Assembly (NCBI GenBank): GCA_003993805.1
Contig: RSEF01000005.1
Span: 11,944,429 to 12,008,428 of the forward strand
Length of the DNA: 64,000 nucleotides
Origin: Himantopus leucocephalus
Taxonomy: Eukaryota; Chordata; Aves; Charadriiformes; Recurvirostridae
Reading direction: 5' to 3'
Shown here: positions 27,415-64,000 of the stretch, in pieces
Layout of the letters: each line of letters starts with the position of its first letter
Numbering within the stretch: the first letter of the stretch is position 1
Notes under the pieces: model-generated
The model's input: the letters and a program-made list of their open reading frames with translations, nothing else
Database searches by the model: none
Told to the model about the DNA's origin: nothing
Translations under genes and position numbers: made by a program

Positions 27415-30404
27415 ACCACCAACCAAAACTATACAACTACTTACCTTTTTCATAAAGATTATGAGGGGTTTTTTGACTGGAATAGCCAATTACAATGGTC
27501 TGATGGGTGTTGTAAAGCTTTTCTGCTTACCTTATTGGGACAGTATTTTTCTATTCAGATATTGGCAGGAATCTTGGCATCCCATCATTTTTCTATGGTT
27601 AGTGTTAGTTTTAAATTCTAGATATTTTCCCTGTTTCTGCTTTAAAAAAAAAGAGAAAGATATGCAAGTTCTAGGAGATACTAGTTAAGAGTTGAATTTA
27701 AGAACATAGAATTAGTCAAAGATGAGCGTAGACTTGGTTTTGTTAGGTTCATCTCATTAATAGCTGTTTTGAAAACATAGTCTGAAAGAGACCTGATAAC
27801 AAACACATTAAAGGCTATTAGAAAAAGGCTGAGAAATGAAAAAATTAGTGGCGTTCCCAAAGGAAAAGTTACTTTGCATGTATTTATAATATTTGATGGA
27901 TTTATTGGGCAAGCTACACTGCAACTTTATTGTAAATAATACTTGTCCCAAGTGGCCAACGATATTCTCGCTGCCAATGTTGTTCTCTGTAGGCATTCAT
28001 GTAACTTTCACTATTGTGATGATTTTGTTAAAAATTTCTTGCAGTTTAAAAGAACATCCTGATACTTTTCTCGTTGTATAGGAAAGGCTGGCAAGCTATT
28101 CTTATTATCCGGCATTCACTGGAAGACGCTTGACCCATCTTGACCTCCTTCTTTCATATTAGTTTCTCCATCTTAGTCATGCTGCCAAAATGAAAGAAAA
28201 AAATAATTGTCTTAAGTCTGGGTTTTTTTAAGATCAACGCAACCTGATACATCATCAGGTTTGATTTTTTTTGGGGGGGGGGCATATCAATTTCACTTAT
28301 CAAAATCATAGGAAAACCTATTATAGCAACAAAAGTCTGTAGGTTACTTAGAATAAGGAACAAGTCAACTTCACTATTGTTCATGATTCTCTTTTGTGCT
28401 GGAATTTCATATGCCTGTATTCAGAAACCTTTGCAATAAGAATGTTGTACATAACTGTAACTTGTACTCTGTGAACAAGATAGCGAGGTGGCTTAGAGAG
28501 TAAGTCAAAACACTGGAGTGAAAATGGGCTTTTGGATACGTTTTTCCATTACCTTTGCATATAGTAGGTTATACAGTTATGTCTTCAAGTATGGCAGAGT
28601 CCCATGATAGTTTGAACAGCAGAATGGAACGTAATTTATTAAAAGGCCAATGAAGAAAAGAACCTGTAGTTTTGGAGATGTTGATTGTGGGACAAAAGAT
28701 TTTTCTTCCCTGCAAGCGTACCTTTAGTTACCATCTTAACAGAGTGTGAAATTTGGCTTATGTCTACATGAAGTTAATGAATTTCAGGAGCATGTGCTGT
28801 TAAATGTTATGAAAAACGTAGCATTTCGTAATGACTTCTGGAATTTTAGGGTGTTGGGGATTCTTTTTCCCTCTTAACTGAAATCTGAGCTTGTTCATCT
28901 TTCAATCTTTTCATCGAGAACTTTTTCACAACAAGATTAGTTAACTGGTAACAACTACTAGAGGTGTCTGACTGCTTGCTCTCTTTCTAGACAGATGAGT
29001 TTGTCATGAGCCAAGGTGGAACAGTGTATGTGGCCCTCCCCATACTGCTAGTGGTGATTCCTTTGTTCACTTTGCACATGCAAGATAAGCCTGACATAAA
29101 CAGCTATCTATGCAGCACTTGCCATTTGGGGGACAAAGGGGATCTCCCCAAGTAGTTTTATTTAATCTAGGCATCATCTAATGTTACAACAAGTGGGAAG
29201 TCATCATTGTTCTTTCTTTTTCATTTAGAACAGCATCACAACATTACTACATGGAAAAAAAAATTCTATAACTTTTCAAATCTGCTGCTGTTTGAGATTT
29301 TTCTCAGCTGCTTACAAAGCTGCCAACTAAAGTACTACTTAACGTGAATACATTAGAGAAAAGTAAATTGGCACTTTCTGTAGAATGCAGCAATTTGCAT
29401 TCACTTGTTCTTCTCTGTTTCTGACAGCAATCTGTATTACGTTCTTCAGAGTTTCAGTATTTTTTCCCCCAAGAGATCTCATCTTGTGTTTCCTGGCACT
29501 TCAACCAGAAACTTGTCCATTAAGAGATTTCTTTTTTAGTGGTGATTTAACTTTTGCTAACACAATTGCTCTTGTAATCAGATTCATAATTATACTCTCT
29601 CATCTGTTTTTAAATTATTGCTTTTAATTCTTTAGCTTGAGCACCTGAGAATTTAGTTAGTTCAGTCCCCATGTATAACTTCCAACTACAGCACTGCAGC
29701 AATATTTACTTTCCTTTATGACATAATATCTTCTTTGGCTTCTTGACAATTTTCTTTCAGCTTACTTTCCTAACTTCAGTCTCTGTAATGTTTCTTTTTT
29801 GTCATCATGAAGTTATTGAAACAAAACAACACTGATTTGTGTAAAGCTTGTACCGTGTGGCAATTTTGTAAATAAAAATCCTTAAGGCAGTAATTAATGC
29901 AATCAAAAAAGTGGTGGTGTTTAGAGAATTAGAGGTTTTGCTACTCTGAAGGTGCTGTGTCTCTGAATGAACTAGCCTGAGGGTTTTGAAAATACAGCCT
30001 CGTAGTCTGAAAAAAATTCTCTTGTGTTTGAAGTTAGCTGGAGAACAACTACAAGCTTTTGCAAAAATAAATAGTTCAGTGGGTAGACTGCATGAAAGTG
30101 TTGCTGATTGTTTGCTTCCTCACTGTACAAATTTGGCATTGACAGATTCAGAATGAAAGGGAACTTTGCATAATCTGTATTTAACTTGTGAAATGCCTTC
30201 ATATATGATATTGGATCTGTCAGGAGTTTACGTGGATTCTGAAAAGATGATCAGAGAAATGCAAAGGTGAAAATCTATTGACCTTTGTAATATACAAAGG
30301 CATACAACATAAGGCTCCTTGAACTGTGTTGCTGAGGCTGAAAGAATATTCTGAGAATTAGCACTGCTTACTTCAGAATATTCTTATCTTGAGGTGGCTG
30401 CTGT

Positions 30405-30480
30405 TGTCAGTGGCAAGATGCTGGACTAGATGATCATTTGGTCTAATTCATTTGATGAGAGCCATTCTCACATTCATGTT
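30405..30480 (+). mobile_element. Possible ancient CR1/L3 3' end
   Basis: 'gcaagatgctggactagatga', 'catttggtctaattcatttga' and 'agccattctcacattcatgtt' follow the 'tggactagatggaccattggtct...ttcttatgtt' pattern found at the 3' ends of old amniote CR1 elements. Short and diverged. Confidence 0.45.
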
Positions 30481-31139
30481 AATTTTTGGCTGAGAGAGTT
30501 GTACAGCTTAATTTTATGCTGCTTGTTTTAGAGGGACTTGGGGAGAGAGGGTAAATGTGTTTTTGTGAGACTTTAAAGAGAAAGCTGTTATAAAAATCTT
30601 TGTGAAAAATTTGGTATCACCTTTTCCTTAGCTCAGTGGTGAAAAAAAAAAAACCCAAAGTCTTGTCATATGAAATAGTTTCTCTTTGTTTGCTGAAAAG
30701 AAAAACACCTGAGTTTCATTCCTATATCTCTAGTGTAATAGGTGGAAAAACCCCACTTGATTAAAAAATTTAAGTCAATAGAGGGGGAAATAGGTTCATC
30801 TCTAAACACTGAAAGTGTTTTTAGTTACTGCATTAAGAATATATCAGCATACAGTAAAATGCTCCAGCATAAGATTTGTGCACATCCTTCTATTGCAGAA
30901 AGATGAAATTTAAGGTTGCTCTCTCCATCTGTTTCAATATGATACATTAACAGTGTGTCAACACAGCAGTGAAGGCTTTTGCTATGTATAATTGTAAAAT
31001 AATGCCAATAGGTAAATGTGAAAAGGATGTTTTGGGAGCAATTTCTAGATTTTGATTTTTGTAAAATAAACACAACTTTAAAAAATGGTTTTAGATTTTG
31101 GATGACAGTGAAAGAAGTACAGAATGCCAGAACACCAAA

Positions 31140-31189
31140 GCAACTGTACTGGATCAGAGCAGTAATCCACCTAGCGCTATTTCTTTTCT
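31140..31189 (-). mobile_element. Possible ancient CR1/L3 fragment, reverse orientation
   Basis: 'tactggatcagagcagtaat' and 'ccacctagcgct' resemble the complement of the old CR1 3' motif (tactggatcagaccaatggtc, catctagc). Only about 45 bases match, so this is tentative. Confidence 0.4.
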
Positions 31190-34158
31190 TTGATGGTGAT
31201 TAGAACCACATGCTCGAAAGGAAAATGCTTATAATGGGCAATTAAAGGATCTGCACATAGCAGGCTTTTTCCCTCTGCCTGCCCTCCCCCAGTTGCCATA
31301 AATTACTGGTTGGCCTTTACTCTGATGTGCAAGTCTGACAAAACCTAGAAGGAACAGGAAATGACCTAAGTGTGGTTTTAGCCAGTTTTTTTCATTACCT
31401 ACATAAGAAAAAAACCCCTACTTTCCCTTGATAGACAAAACACCTTTTAGAACCTTTTTGAAACATTTGAAGATCTTAAAAAATATTGAAAGGAAGATAG
31501 GAGCAAACAAAATAAGCAATAAGAAAACTAAAAACTTTCTACAGCAGACAAAGTAGAAGATGACCTGCTGATACTCCTGGTTACAAAGCAGAAGTAGCAT
31601 GTCTTTTTAAAAACAAACACATAGAAACAAAACCCCAACCAAACAAAAAGTATTTTTCCACTTGCAGGGGGTAATATTAACTTTAAGAATAAGCCTGCTG
31701 AAGGCTTATTTGAAACTTCAACATAACAGTGGAGCATTTTTGCTCTGTTTTTGTATCTGTGCTGGGGACAAAGTTACTGAAAACAGTAACTAGACATGTG
31801 AAGACTCTAAAGTGACTTGTTAAAGTTTACTTAGGTGCAGCTCTTGTATTTGCAGGGGAGGTCAGAATACTGTGGAGTCTGGTGAAAACGGTATGGTGGC
31901 CAAACACCTGTATGTTCTAGTGTTCTTATGTATCCAGCCAATTATGTCACAGGTACTATTCAATTAAGTAGAAGCAAATATCTTTCAATTGAAGGAAGAT
32001 TTTAGATTTCTGAAAAAAGTGAAGATAATGCCTTTTATGAAAGAGTTCAGTAGAGTCAACGACAGAGTCTAGGATAGGGAATATGACTGTTTCCTTCAGT
32101 ATATGTATCCAAACCTCAGAACCATGAAAGCACACTCAGTTTCTGTTTAAAGATTGTGGCTATCTGCAGACTTCACAACCTATTAGCCATTTTACAACCT
32201 TGGATAAATAAATTGTATGGAGTCAGGAAGTGATAAGTATTAGGAATTCAAAAATATCCTACTTTTTTCCTGTCCCATTTATTTCGTGGGAAGGTTTAGT
32301 GGGTGGAGAAATATCATCATGACTCTAAATGCCTTAAGTATCATATTGAATGCTTTTCCAAGTGCTGTATTTTGTCTTGATTACAATAATCTACTCAAGT
32401 GGCTGTTGTTTTGGACTGCAAGATTTCACAACAGAACGTTATCTGTGTTATCTAAATAATGCTACCTCTGCTTTGACAGAGTCATTCTTTGGTTGTATCA
32501 CCTTTAGTCTCATACTGAATACAATTTAACTACTTAATAACATATGGTTTTTCAAAATCTACCTTTTCTGCACAGGGAGGGGAAAAATCCTAATAAGTAA
32601 ATAAATAAAACAAGAGTTCTAGCTTGTATACTGCTGTGTTTGTTTTTGTATTGTTAAATTACATGGGTATAAAAAGCTAATTGATTGTAAGCTGTTACAA
32701 AAGACTAATTTAGAAATAAAAGCAATGAACCTAGTATCAGTCTTGTTTGAAAAGCAGTCATGAAAATAAATGGATATGTAATGTAACCTTTTTCATATTT
32801 TACAATAAATTAGTTTCTCATCTGGTTGTAGAATTTTGCTTTTGAATGAGGTGATTTTTTACAGAGTTGATTTCTGAATCAAGTTGCTATGGTGTTGGTT
32901 TCATTGTTTAGTTAATTCTATGCTTGGTTACTATGGAAATACTTATTTACGGAGCTAATGCCTAATGGTGTCAAACAGATGCTACTAGCAACTAGGAATC
33001 TTTTATATTTGATCAATGAAAGAGTCAGAAGTAGAAACTAATTTTTGTACTCATTTTTTTATCCATTAAAATTTTGGAGCATGTAATGTGAATGGGTGTT
33101 GTCAAATAGGACAAGTTTTCTTTTCTTAACAAGCATTAAAGCACATGCTGAATCTCCTGAATAGTATCATCATTGAAACTAAAACTTCCCACTTACCTAG
33201 TTTAGGAAATCAAACAGCAATATTACAAATCTTAACATTGTGTGAGGCCTTAGATGGTGTGCACGTTTCAGCTTAGGATATGGAGTGTATGTGGTATTAA
33301 TATTCTAGTTTTAAAACTGACTTTTAGATTTCTAAGCTCTGAAACATATTTTTGTAGCCATGTATTTTAAATCTTGGCATAAGTATGAATATTGTCCTTC
33401 GTATTACTTTGCACAAACACAAGTAATTCTCGAGTAGCTGAGAAGATATGATTTTGTATTTTATAAGTTAAATTATTCTGAAAATATCATTACAAAGTTA
33501 TCTAGCCAAATAGAGTTTGAGTTGAACATTAAAGTTGTCTTAAAAAAAATGTTTAAAAATGCTTAGTGTACTTTTATAGTAATTTTAGTGGTTTATAACT
33601 TCAGAAAAGTAAACCCCATGGGCTTTTATTGCACTTAAACCTTTAGAAGTTGAAAATACTCCTCAAACATGACTTTAGCCAAATGGAGCTGTGGCACTCA
33701 TGCAAAGATGATCCAAAAGAACTCCACCCTCCACAGCATCAACTTGCTTCTGAAAGACACATCTGTTACAGGCCCTGGAAACACTGGCTGCGCCATGATA
33801 GGAAGGCTAACTTTTTATGTAGAAAAATCATTAAAAACAAACCAAAAAACCCTGAAGCGCTGTCGGTTTTCACTGATTGTCTTCTGTCATTTCTCATCTG
33901 GTTTTAGTTTATTTAGACTATAAGCTTCTCAGAGGAGCACTTTTTTCCTTTTTCTTTTTAGAAATTTATATTGCTTGTTCCTGTTGCTGTATGAACTATA
34001 AGCTGTATTAGGGAAGGCCTTTATAACTATTACCCTTGTGTACTTTGTTGAAAAATGTTTCTGATGTTGCTAACAACATGTGCTTTGCAAAAGTGCCATC
34101 CTTAAGTTTTGGTAATTCTTGGGTTGATATTCAACAATCAGGGCCTTTGCCTGTTCCG

Positions 34159-34180
34159 CCCCCCCCACCCCCCCCACCCC
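34159..34180 (-). repeat. Poly(C) tract, G-quadruplex-capable on the minus strand
   Basis: Twenty C interrupted by two A within 22 bases. The minus strand is nearly pure G and can supply four or more G runs. Such tracts are often mis-sequenced, so the exact length is doubtful. Confidence 0.65.
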
Positions 34181-35895
34181 GAATAGATGGATTAGAAATA
34201 GTGTCAGATAAGTTGATTCTGAAATTCTTGTGTTCAAGTTGCATGGCAATTCCTCTGGAGTATATGGAAATACTGTTTTCATTGTTTGAGAAAATATAAA
34301 CAAAGGGTAATACCTGATGCCTGCTGTCAATTTTCCTGCATATTTCCAGTAAGAGATATGTATTTAAAATCTCCTTATATTTAATGAGACATCCATAGAC
34401 CTGAATATAGTGTTCATTCTTCAGAATAGCTACTCTGTGGAGAATTTGTTGAGCTTTAACAACTTTTTTAGCCTTAAAAAAATATATTTCCAGTGATGTA
34501 AATTCCTTCTGTTCGTACTCTTAGCCTTTTTTGAGTGGCATGTTTCAGTTTGAACTAAACCCGTCGCTGGGTTTAGTTTTAGCTGATGGTGACCAAATTG
34601 GAAAAGGTCACTTGTACTTAAAGGGTTTTTGGAAGCTGGCTTGTCTTCTTTTAACTGTGTTGAAATTTATTTCATACTCTAAATAGATTCAATTATTATA
34701 GTTAAACATAACACAGACCCTGACTGTTAAAGAACAAGGCATAGTACTGGGTTATGCGTGGGGTTTTGTTTTGTTTTTTATTAACTGTACTTCAAAACTC
34801 TGATCAGCTTGACAGGCAATTATATAAAACCAGGAAAGTGTGATCATTGCTCTTAGAATGGACTTGGTAGACTGTGGGGTTAGAGTCAGACTGTTATGAG
34901 AACTTCTCCAAGTTGACTGGTAGTTTCGTATATATGTTTATGGGGGGAGAGCTATACATTTCTCACCTTTCAGAAACTCATCTGCAATATCAGAGCCCGC
35001 TGCAGTTTTATTTTCAGAGGAGCTCCCGGGTGTGTGATTGCTGTGATGTTGTCAATGACAATGGATGCTCAAAAGCCAAAGTGTGTGATTTGCTAAGCAG
35101 AGGTTTAAGTTGAAGCTTGGAACTTTTATGACACAAGTCCCTCCTAGGTCAGGTGTTTCTTGTTGGAGGAGGTGAGGAAGAACGTTATGTGCAATGGATT
35201 ACAAAATCTTAGTATTACAGAGTACAGATCTTTCTGCAACAAGTCTTATGGTTGCAAAATCAAAAATTGCTCTGCCTGAGACCTATTTTAAGGTCTGTTT
35301 GTCTGTTCACATTAAGTCAAAATAAACTGTATCATTTTTACTCCTGTTGTAAGATTAATGCAACTCTGGGAATACTTTCTAACTTCTGTTGATGATCCAC
35401 AGTAATTAATTAAAGCTTTGACTGCCAGACTCTCAACAAAAATAATGCCAAAAATGCTGCTTTTTTAGTATTCCAGATTTAACTTGCAAGGCATGGAGTT
35501 AGGCTAATTAAACTAAATCTGGTAGGTAGTGAGAAACAAACTACAGTTTCCTTATAGTTAGTTTCTGAATAGAATGGTAAGAAGTAAATTCTTCTTTAAA
35601 CAGAGAAGTTTTTGTCATGAAGCACAATTTGTCAGCTGTTAACCTTTGAAACTGTTACCCCCCTTGTCCCTCAAACCATTTCAATTCTGCAGAAGTTCTG
35701 TTAAGGAATATGCTGCTGGTTTCTGTTCCTTTCTCCCGAAATTGTTTTTGTGGGGGACGCTTTCTGGACTTGAGTGCCATCTTGTGGTGTTTTGTAAGCA
35801 TCTGGGAAAAGGTAATAACCCCCCTTTCATTACTAAGCAGTAAGGATTTGATTAGTATAGAGATGTACCAAGCTGTATATATCATGGAAAAACAT

Positions 35896-35999
35896 TCATC
35901 ACGGAATCACGGAATTTTCAGAGTTGGAAGGGACCTCTAGAGATCATCTAGTCCAACTCCCCTGCCAAAGCAGGATTGCCTACAGCACATTACTCAGGA
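35896..35999 (-). mobile_element. CR1 3'-end fragment, reverse orientation
   Basis: tcatcacggaatcacggaat, gagttggaagggacctctag, agatcatctagtccaactcc and cctgccaaagcagg are the complement of the CR1 3' end. About 100 bases, 5'-truncated, in intron 1. Confidence 0.85.
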
Positions 36000-37363
36000 T
36001 ACTCATTACTCACAATACTCATTGTATAGTGATCTACATTTTTTCCATTGTGCTTAGTAGAAGAGATTGCTACTTTATGCCTAAAATTTTCATTTTAATT
36101 ACTTCAATGTGTGGCACATGGAATGAGCCCTGAAAATTTTACAGCTAATATAGACTGTGGTATCCTGCTAGCTGTGGTAATATACTACACCTGTCTTCTC
36201 TCAGGAGGTATGTGTTCTGATTAATGGTGATGTATAGTGAATTAAAAAAAAAATAATCTTTTGGCAACATATGGGTAAACTTAGGTTCTGTTATTTCAAA
36301 ACTGTTTTAGTTTCTTTGCTGTAAAATTGGTATCAGTGGAGAAGCTTAATCTTCCGGTTTGAATGAAAACAGAAAGTTTTCTATCATGAATCCAAGCTGT
36401 GAAATTTTTCATTTAAATAAAATTATGTATAAAATGGTGCCCTGCCATTTAAAATATCAAACCATTATTTGCACTGGAAGTAGATTTTGCGTGAGCTGTG
36501 TACATTATTTTACCTTGTGTATACTGGGTGAGTATGGGACACACAATATAGCAGTAAGTTTCCATTGAATATTTTGTCTCTGCAACTTTGAACCTATTTC
36601 TTTACTATAGAAGCACTAAAGCCAAAAGGAAGGTTTTGAACGTTTTTAGTTGTATAGATTGACCCCCAAAATTATAGCAGTATAGCTTATGTGAGTGTGC
36701 ATCTGTGTACATACACGTACACAAAAGCTCCCAATGGTTTAAATGATAAATAAAGGAGGTTACATCAGTAAATGTAGTTGCAGTTAAAGGTTTGGTACAG
36801 CAATGTTCTGGAGTTAGCAAGAGGATAGCTATTTTATTAAGATCTCATTTGTGACAAATAAATGAAGTTAGCTAACATACCACATATTTAAAAGAAAAAT
36901 AAAATATTAGAAAAGCTGGGGGAAGGGAAACCTCTTTTGTGTCCACTAATGGAAGTTGCAGGATTGCAAGCAAGCTGATGCAACTTTGTGGACCATTAGT
37001 ATCAAAGGTTGCTAATACAACTAACTAAACTCATGTGGACATCTGATCTTTGTTGCTGGTTGAGTCAAAAGTCAATGAAGCAGATTAATGCAGTCTCTGT
37101 GTCAGAGCTTAGGAGGACAGAATGAAACCAAAAGATTTACCTGTGTTCGATACAGTAAGTAAATGTCAATCTCAAAAGAGAAACCTGATAATGAAGAAAG
37201 ACAAAAAAACAAACCAACAAACAACCCAGATGGACAACTCATTCTAGTTTGTTATGGAAGAAAACCCTGTTCATCTTTACAATGATCATGCTATGGCCAG
37301 ATAATGTTGGTCATTATCACAATGCTTGTCACTGACAGGCTAGGAGTCGTCTCCTATGCTTAG

Positions 37364-37437
37364 GTTTGGTTTTGGGTTTTTGGGGGGGTTTTTTGTTGTG
37401 TGGGGTTTTTTTTGTTTTGTTTTGTTTTGTTTTTTTT
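37364..37437. repeat. T/G-rich tract ending in (TTTTG)n
   Basis: Alternating T and G runs (GGGTTTT, GGGGGGG, GGGG) followed by about four TTTTG units and a T run. Low-complexity DNA; it could fold as a + strand G-quadruplex. Confidence 0.9.
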
Positions 37438-38757
37438 AAAGAATGAGGAGACGGTAGCTAGATTAATCACTTAAGAAACAAAAAACCTCAAACACCTAAA
37501 TTCTTAATTCTTGATTTAGATCTGATTGCTTTACACAATATAACTTTCTGATAGAGCATACTTGCTTCCAGTTTAAGCACATGCTTAATGATAGACCTCT
37601 TCACTTTTCATAGCGAGTGGATGTCATAACTATTTACTTTAAACATGGTTTAAAGGTATCTCTATGAAGATAACAGAAGAGAAAAAGAGCCTTTAAGTGC
37701 TGCTCTTGTCTGGGTACTGCTGACACGTCAGCCTGTGTTTCTTTATCGACACTTTCTGCACCTTCTGCTGGACAAGCGCCAGCCTGGAACATAGTGTTTT
37801 CTCCATGAAAGAGCTGTTAGTCTTAGAGGAACAAAAACAAACATAGTTCTCACCTATAAAAATAAGCAGAAAAACTTACAGGACTGCAGAATATGAACTA
37901 CCAAGTGGGGTATTGGCACTTTATTTGTGCTCTATAGCTGCAGAAAAGAGGAAAAAAAAGGGTTATCTTTATATTTTTTTAATTTGTGAATGCATATTGT
38001 GCAAATGAATTCATTTATCAGAGAATAATTAAAATCTGTCAAGAAGCCACGAAGGCTGAACACTTTTGAAACAAAATAGACACCTGAATTTCATTTCTTG
38101 AATGTTATTTTATGTTGGTGTAGAAGAAAAATTAAGTGACTGCTGTTGACGTACTTGAAGCTGATAGTATCTTCAGATTGTGTTGCTGACGTTCTTTTGT
38201 GGGTTTGGTGGGTTTTGTAAAGTTATTCAGAACATGTAGATTTGTAACCATATTCAAGGAAAACCTAACAAAACCTCCTGCAAGAAAATGCTTTTTAAAT
38301 TACCAGTTTTTAACCTGAGATATTGGGGAGCTTTTTGCCTTTTTAAAAAATAGTTGATGTTAATGTAGTGCTTTCTGCACTATATTTACAAAATTGCTAC
38401 TGTTTGAATGGTCCTGGAAAGAAAAAATTATAAAACATATTGAAAGTTTCAGGATAGATCTGCTTTTATAAGTTGAGGTGAATAGAAGCAGAAAAGAAAG
38501 CACTTTTGCCACCTAATTTAGTGTACATGTTAAATGATTTACAAACAATCCAGAAATGCTGAAATAAGGCCATATAATTATTCTGTCATCAAGATATCTC
38601 TGTTGCACGCAATTTCTTCAAACTCTTCCTTTTTTACTGGGGTAGCGCTAACTGAGAAAATGGCCTAAGTTACATATACGTGAAGGGAGAAGCATTTTAT
38701 ATTACGTCACATAATCAAGTTTTATTCCGTGGTTGGTTTTCAGCATTCCCATATCAC

Positions 38758-62501
<23,744 letters not shown>

Positions 62502-63445
62502 GAAAACTTCAGTAGCGTCCAGTCTGGTGATAGTCTATTTTTTTTCACTGTGCTGACTTTAGCCTGACACAGTTCACATAAAGTTGAAAGGCCTTAATAC
62601 TGTGAGAGGATTCTTTCTGCTCCAGTGGAATCCCACTCCTATGCACTTTCGCCACTCAGAATATGAAACTTTATTCAAAGATTGAGTATTGTATACCCTG
62701 ATGCAACATTCTTTATGCCTTAGTTGGTATAAAATATCCTGATACAATGCTGCCTTGCTAAATACGGAACTCTTCTTTTCCTTGAGGTACCTGCAATTTT
62801 TAAAAACATTCAGTGACTTCTGTTACCAAAGTGGCAAGAACTTTTGCTCACAAGGAAATGTGGGATGAATCCTAATATTGTCTTGAGTTCTTTATTTCAT
62901 GTTGGTTTTGAACATGAATAAGAAAAACTCTGTGCCTATATGAAAACTATGTTACTGTTGCAGTGCAAGCCTGTTGTGGGGTGTCTACTTAGTGCAGTAG
63001 GGTGCTTAATGTAGTCATCTCAAAGCAACTGTTCAAGGACTGTGACAAAAATGCCGAATTCTGATATTTGTGGTTTAAAAAAGAAAAAAAGTCCAGGTGC
63101 ATCTATTTCTGATGCTTTTTATTATTGTGCATAATCTGATGTTTTATTTTTGCAGAAAATATTCAGGTTTGCAGTGGGTGTTCATGATAATTCATTGAGT
63201 ACAAGGCCATTATCATCTTTTGCCTTGCTGTTTTATGGTAGGACATTAAAAACCTGTTCAGCTACTTAAATTATTAAGGATTTTTATTCTTTTAGTCATA
63301 ATGCTATATTTTCTGCCCTTACTCAGGTTCCTGTTTAAAAACAAGTCAACCACATCATAGATTTTTATCTTGCACCAACTCGTATTAAATTTCAAGGAAA
63401 TAAGATCGTATTTCATTTATTCTTTGTATGTAAAACTTTAGGAGA

Positions 63446-63467
63446 ATTAAAGATTAAAAAAAAAAAA
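63446..63467 (+). terminator. Candidate polyadenylation signals (two ATTAAA)
   Basis: Two ATTAAA hexamers (63446-63451 and 63453-63458) run into a short A tract, then a T/G-containing region. ATTAAA is the commonest variant poly(A) signal in vertebrates. The A run could also mean internal priming or chance in AT-rich sequence, so use is unproven. Confidence 0.3.
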
Positions 63468-63744
63468 GACATAACTGCTGTTTCAAAATGGCTAGTGTAT
63501 TTTAATGTGCCCCCACGTCTTTTCTCCCCTCACAGGCATAGCTTATATTGCCTTCAAGGTCGGTGTACATCCTGAAATATACATATCAAAAGCAGAATGT
63601 GAAAACTTCATGTAAAGCCTAATAGTAAGATAAATATCACTGTACTATATTACATTTTTAGGTTGTTAAAGTTTTTAAATAAGAAACTTAAACGTTCCAC
63701 ACAAATGTATTTTTAGGAACACCACCATTGTAGGTCTAACTGAA

Positions 63745-63764
63745 AACAACAACAACAACAACAA
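63745..63764. repeat. (AAC)n microsatellite in the 3' UTR
   Basis: About six AAC units followed by an A run, in the PDE3B 3' UTR or just beyond its end. Confidence 0.95.
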
Positions 63765-64000
63765 AAAGCATAAATTAGGCTACAGGTATGTAAGCAAGCC
63801 ACAAACAAAGCTAGTTTTAAAAGTGCACCTTTTGGTGCTAAATATTTATATGCTGTGCAGTTGAACTGAATGAAAACAAATGCACACACGTGCAAGTTGC
63901 TAAATGTATCTTAGCATATTTGTGTTTACATTTACATCAGTTGACTTTGAAAAAAGTTAACATTCCCAAGATAACCTTGTGTAAATTGTATTGTGCTATT

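Larger units (their letters stand above)
62502..64000 (+). other. PDE3B: PDE3B 3' untranslated region (partial)
   Basis: AT-rich sequence after the stop with no second gene visible. I saw no canonical AATAAA. Variant ATTAAA hexamers occur at 63246, 63384, 63446 and 63453, the last two followed by an A run to about 63467. The transcript may end shortly after these or continue beyond the window. An (AAC)n tract lies at 63745-63764. Confidence 0.7.

Noticed and set aside
33650..33923. Two overlapping plus-strand open frames of about 85 codons
   Set aside because: Overlap in different frames and unlike any known protein; no promoter, splice or homology support.

Overview
This is a draft-assembly segment of a bird nuclear genome. 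Two things support that. Six interspersed repeats carry the CR1 retrotransposon 3' end typical of birds (tandem ATTCTATG octamers or their complement, with the 'ggttggaagggacct' type body). The single gene is a vertebrate gene with large AT-rich introns. Two runs of exactly 100 N (22090-22189, 42491-42590) and three lone N beside homopolymers mark assembly joins.

The gene is PDE3B, on the + strand. Fifteen coding exons between 38799 and 62501 join in frame without a stop into 779 residues, ending at TAA 62499-62501. I take them as exons 2-16 of the 16-exon vertebrate gene. The large first exon, encoding the start, the membrane-associated N-terminus and the first phosphorylation cluster, lies upstream of the window. 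Positions 1-38798 are therefore read as the 3' part of a very long intron 1. The 3' UTR starts at 62502 and probably runs past the window end.

The product is a class I cyclic nucleotide phosphodiesterase of the cGMP-inhibited type 3. In animals PDE3B breaks down cAMP, notably downstream of insulin and Akt in fat, liver and beta cells. Exons 2-8 encode a fast-evolving, Ser/Pro-rich regulatory linker. Exons 9-15 encode the HD-type catalytic domain, with all metal-binding and nucleotide-selecting residues in place and a divergent PDE3-specific insert. The end of exon 15 and exon 16 encode an acidic, charged tail. Residue numbers below count from the first codon of exon 2. In the catalytic domain, adding 340 gives the human PDE3B numbers I remember.

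Layout: 1-38798, intron 1, with young and ancient CR1 pieces, simple repeats, one 100-N gap and long unique AT-rich stretches; 38799-39973, exons 2-3; 39974-50401, exons 4-5 in long introns with three CR1 pieces and the second gap; 50402-52770, the compact exon 6-9 cluster; 52771-62501, exons 10-16; 62502-64000, 3' UTR. I found no second protein gene, RNA gene, intact transposon, CRISPR array or prokaryote-type system. I do not think the window holds a new biological system. The points most worth a second look are a possible alternative terminal exon in intron 9, the bird-specific form of the PDE3 insert and tail, an unidentified duplicated motif in introns 11 and 12, and CR1 elements hidden by gaps.
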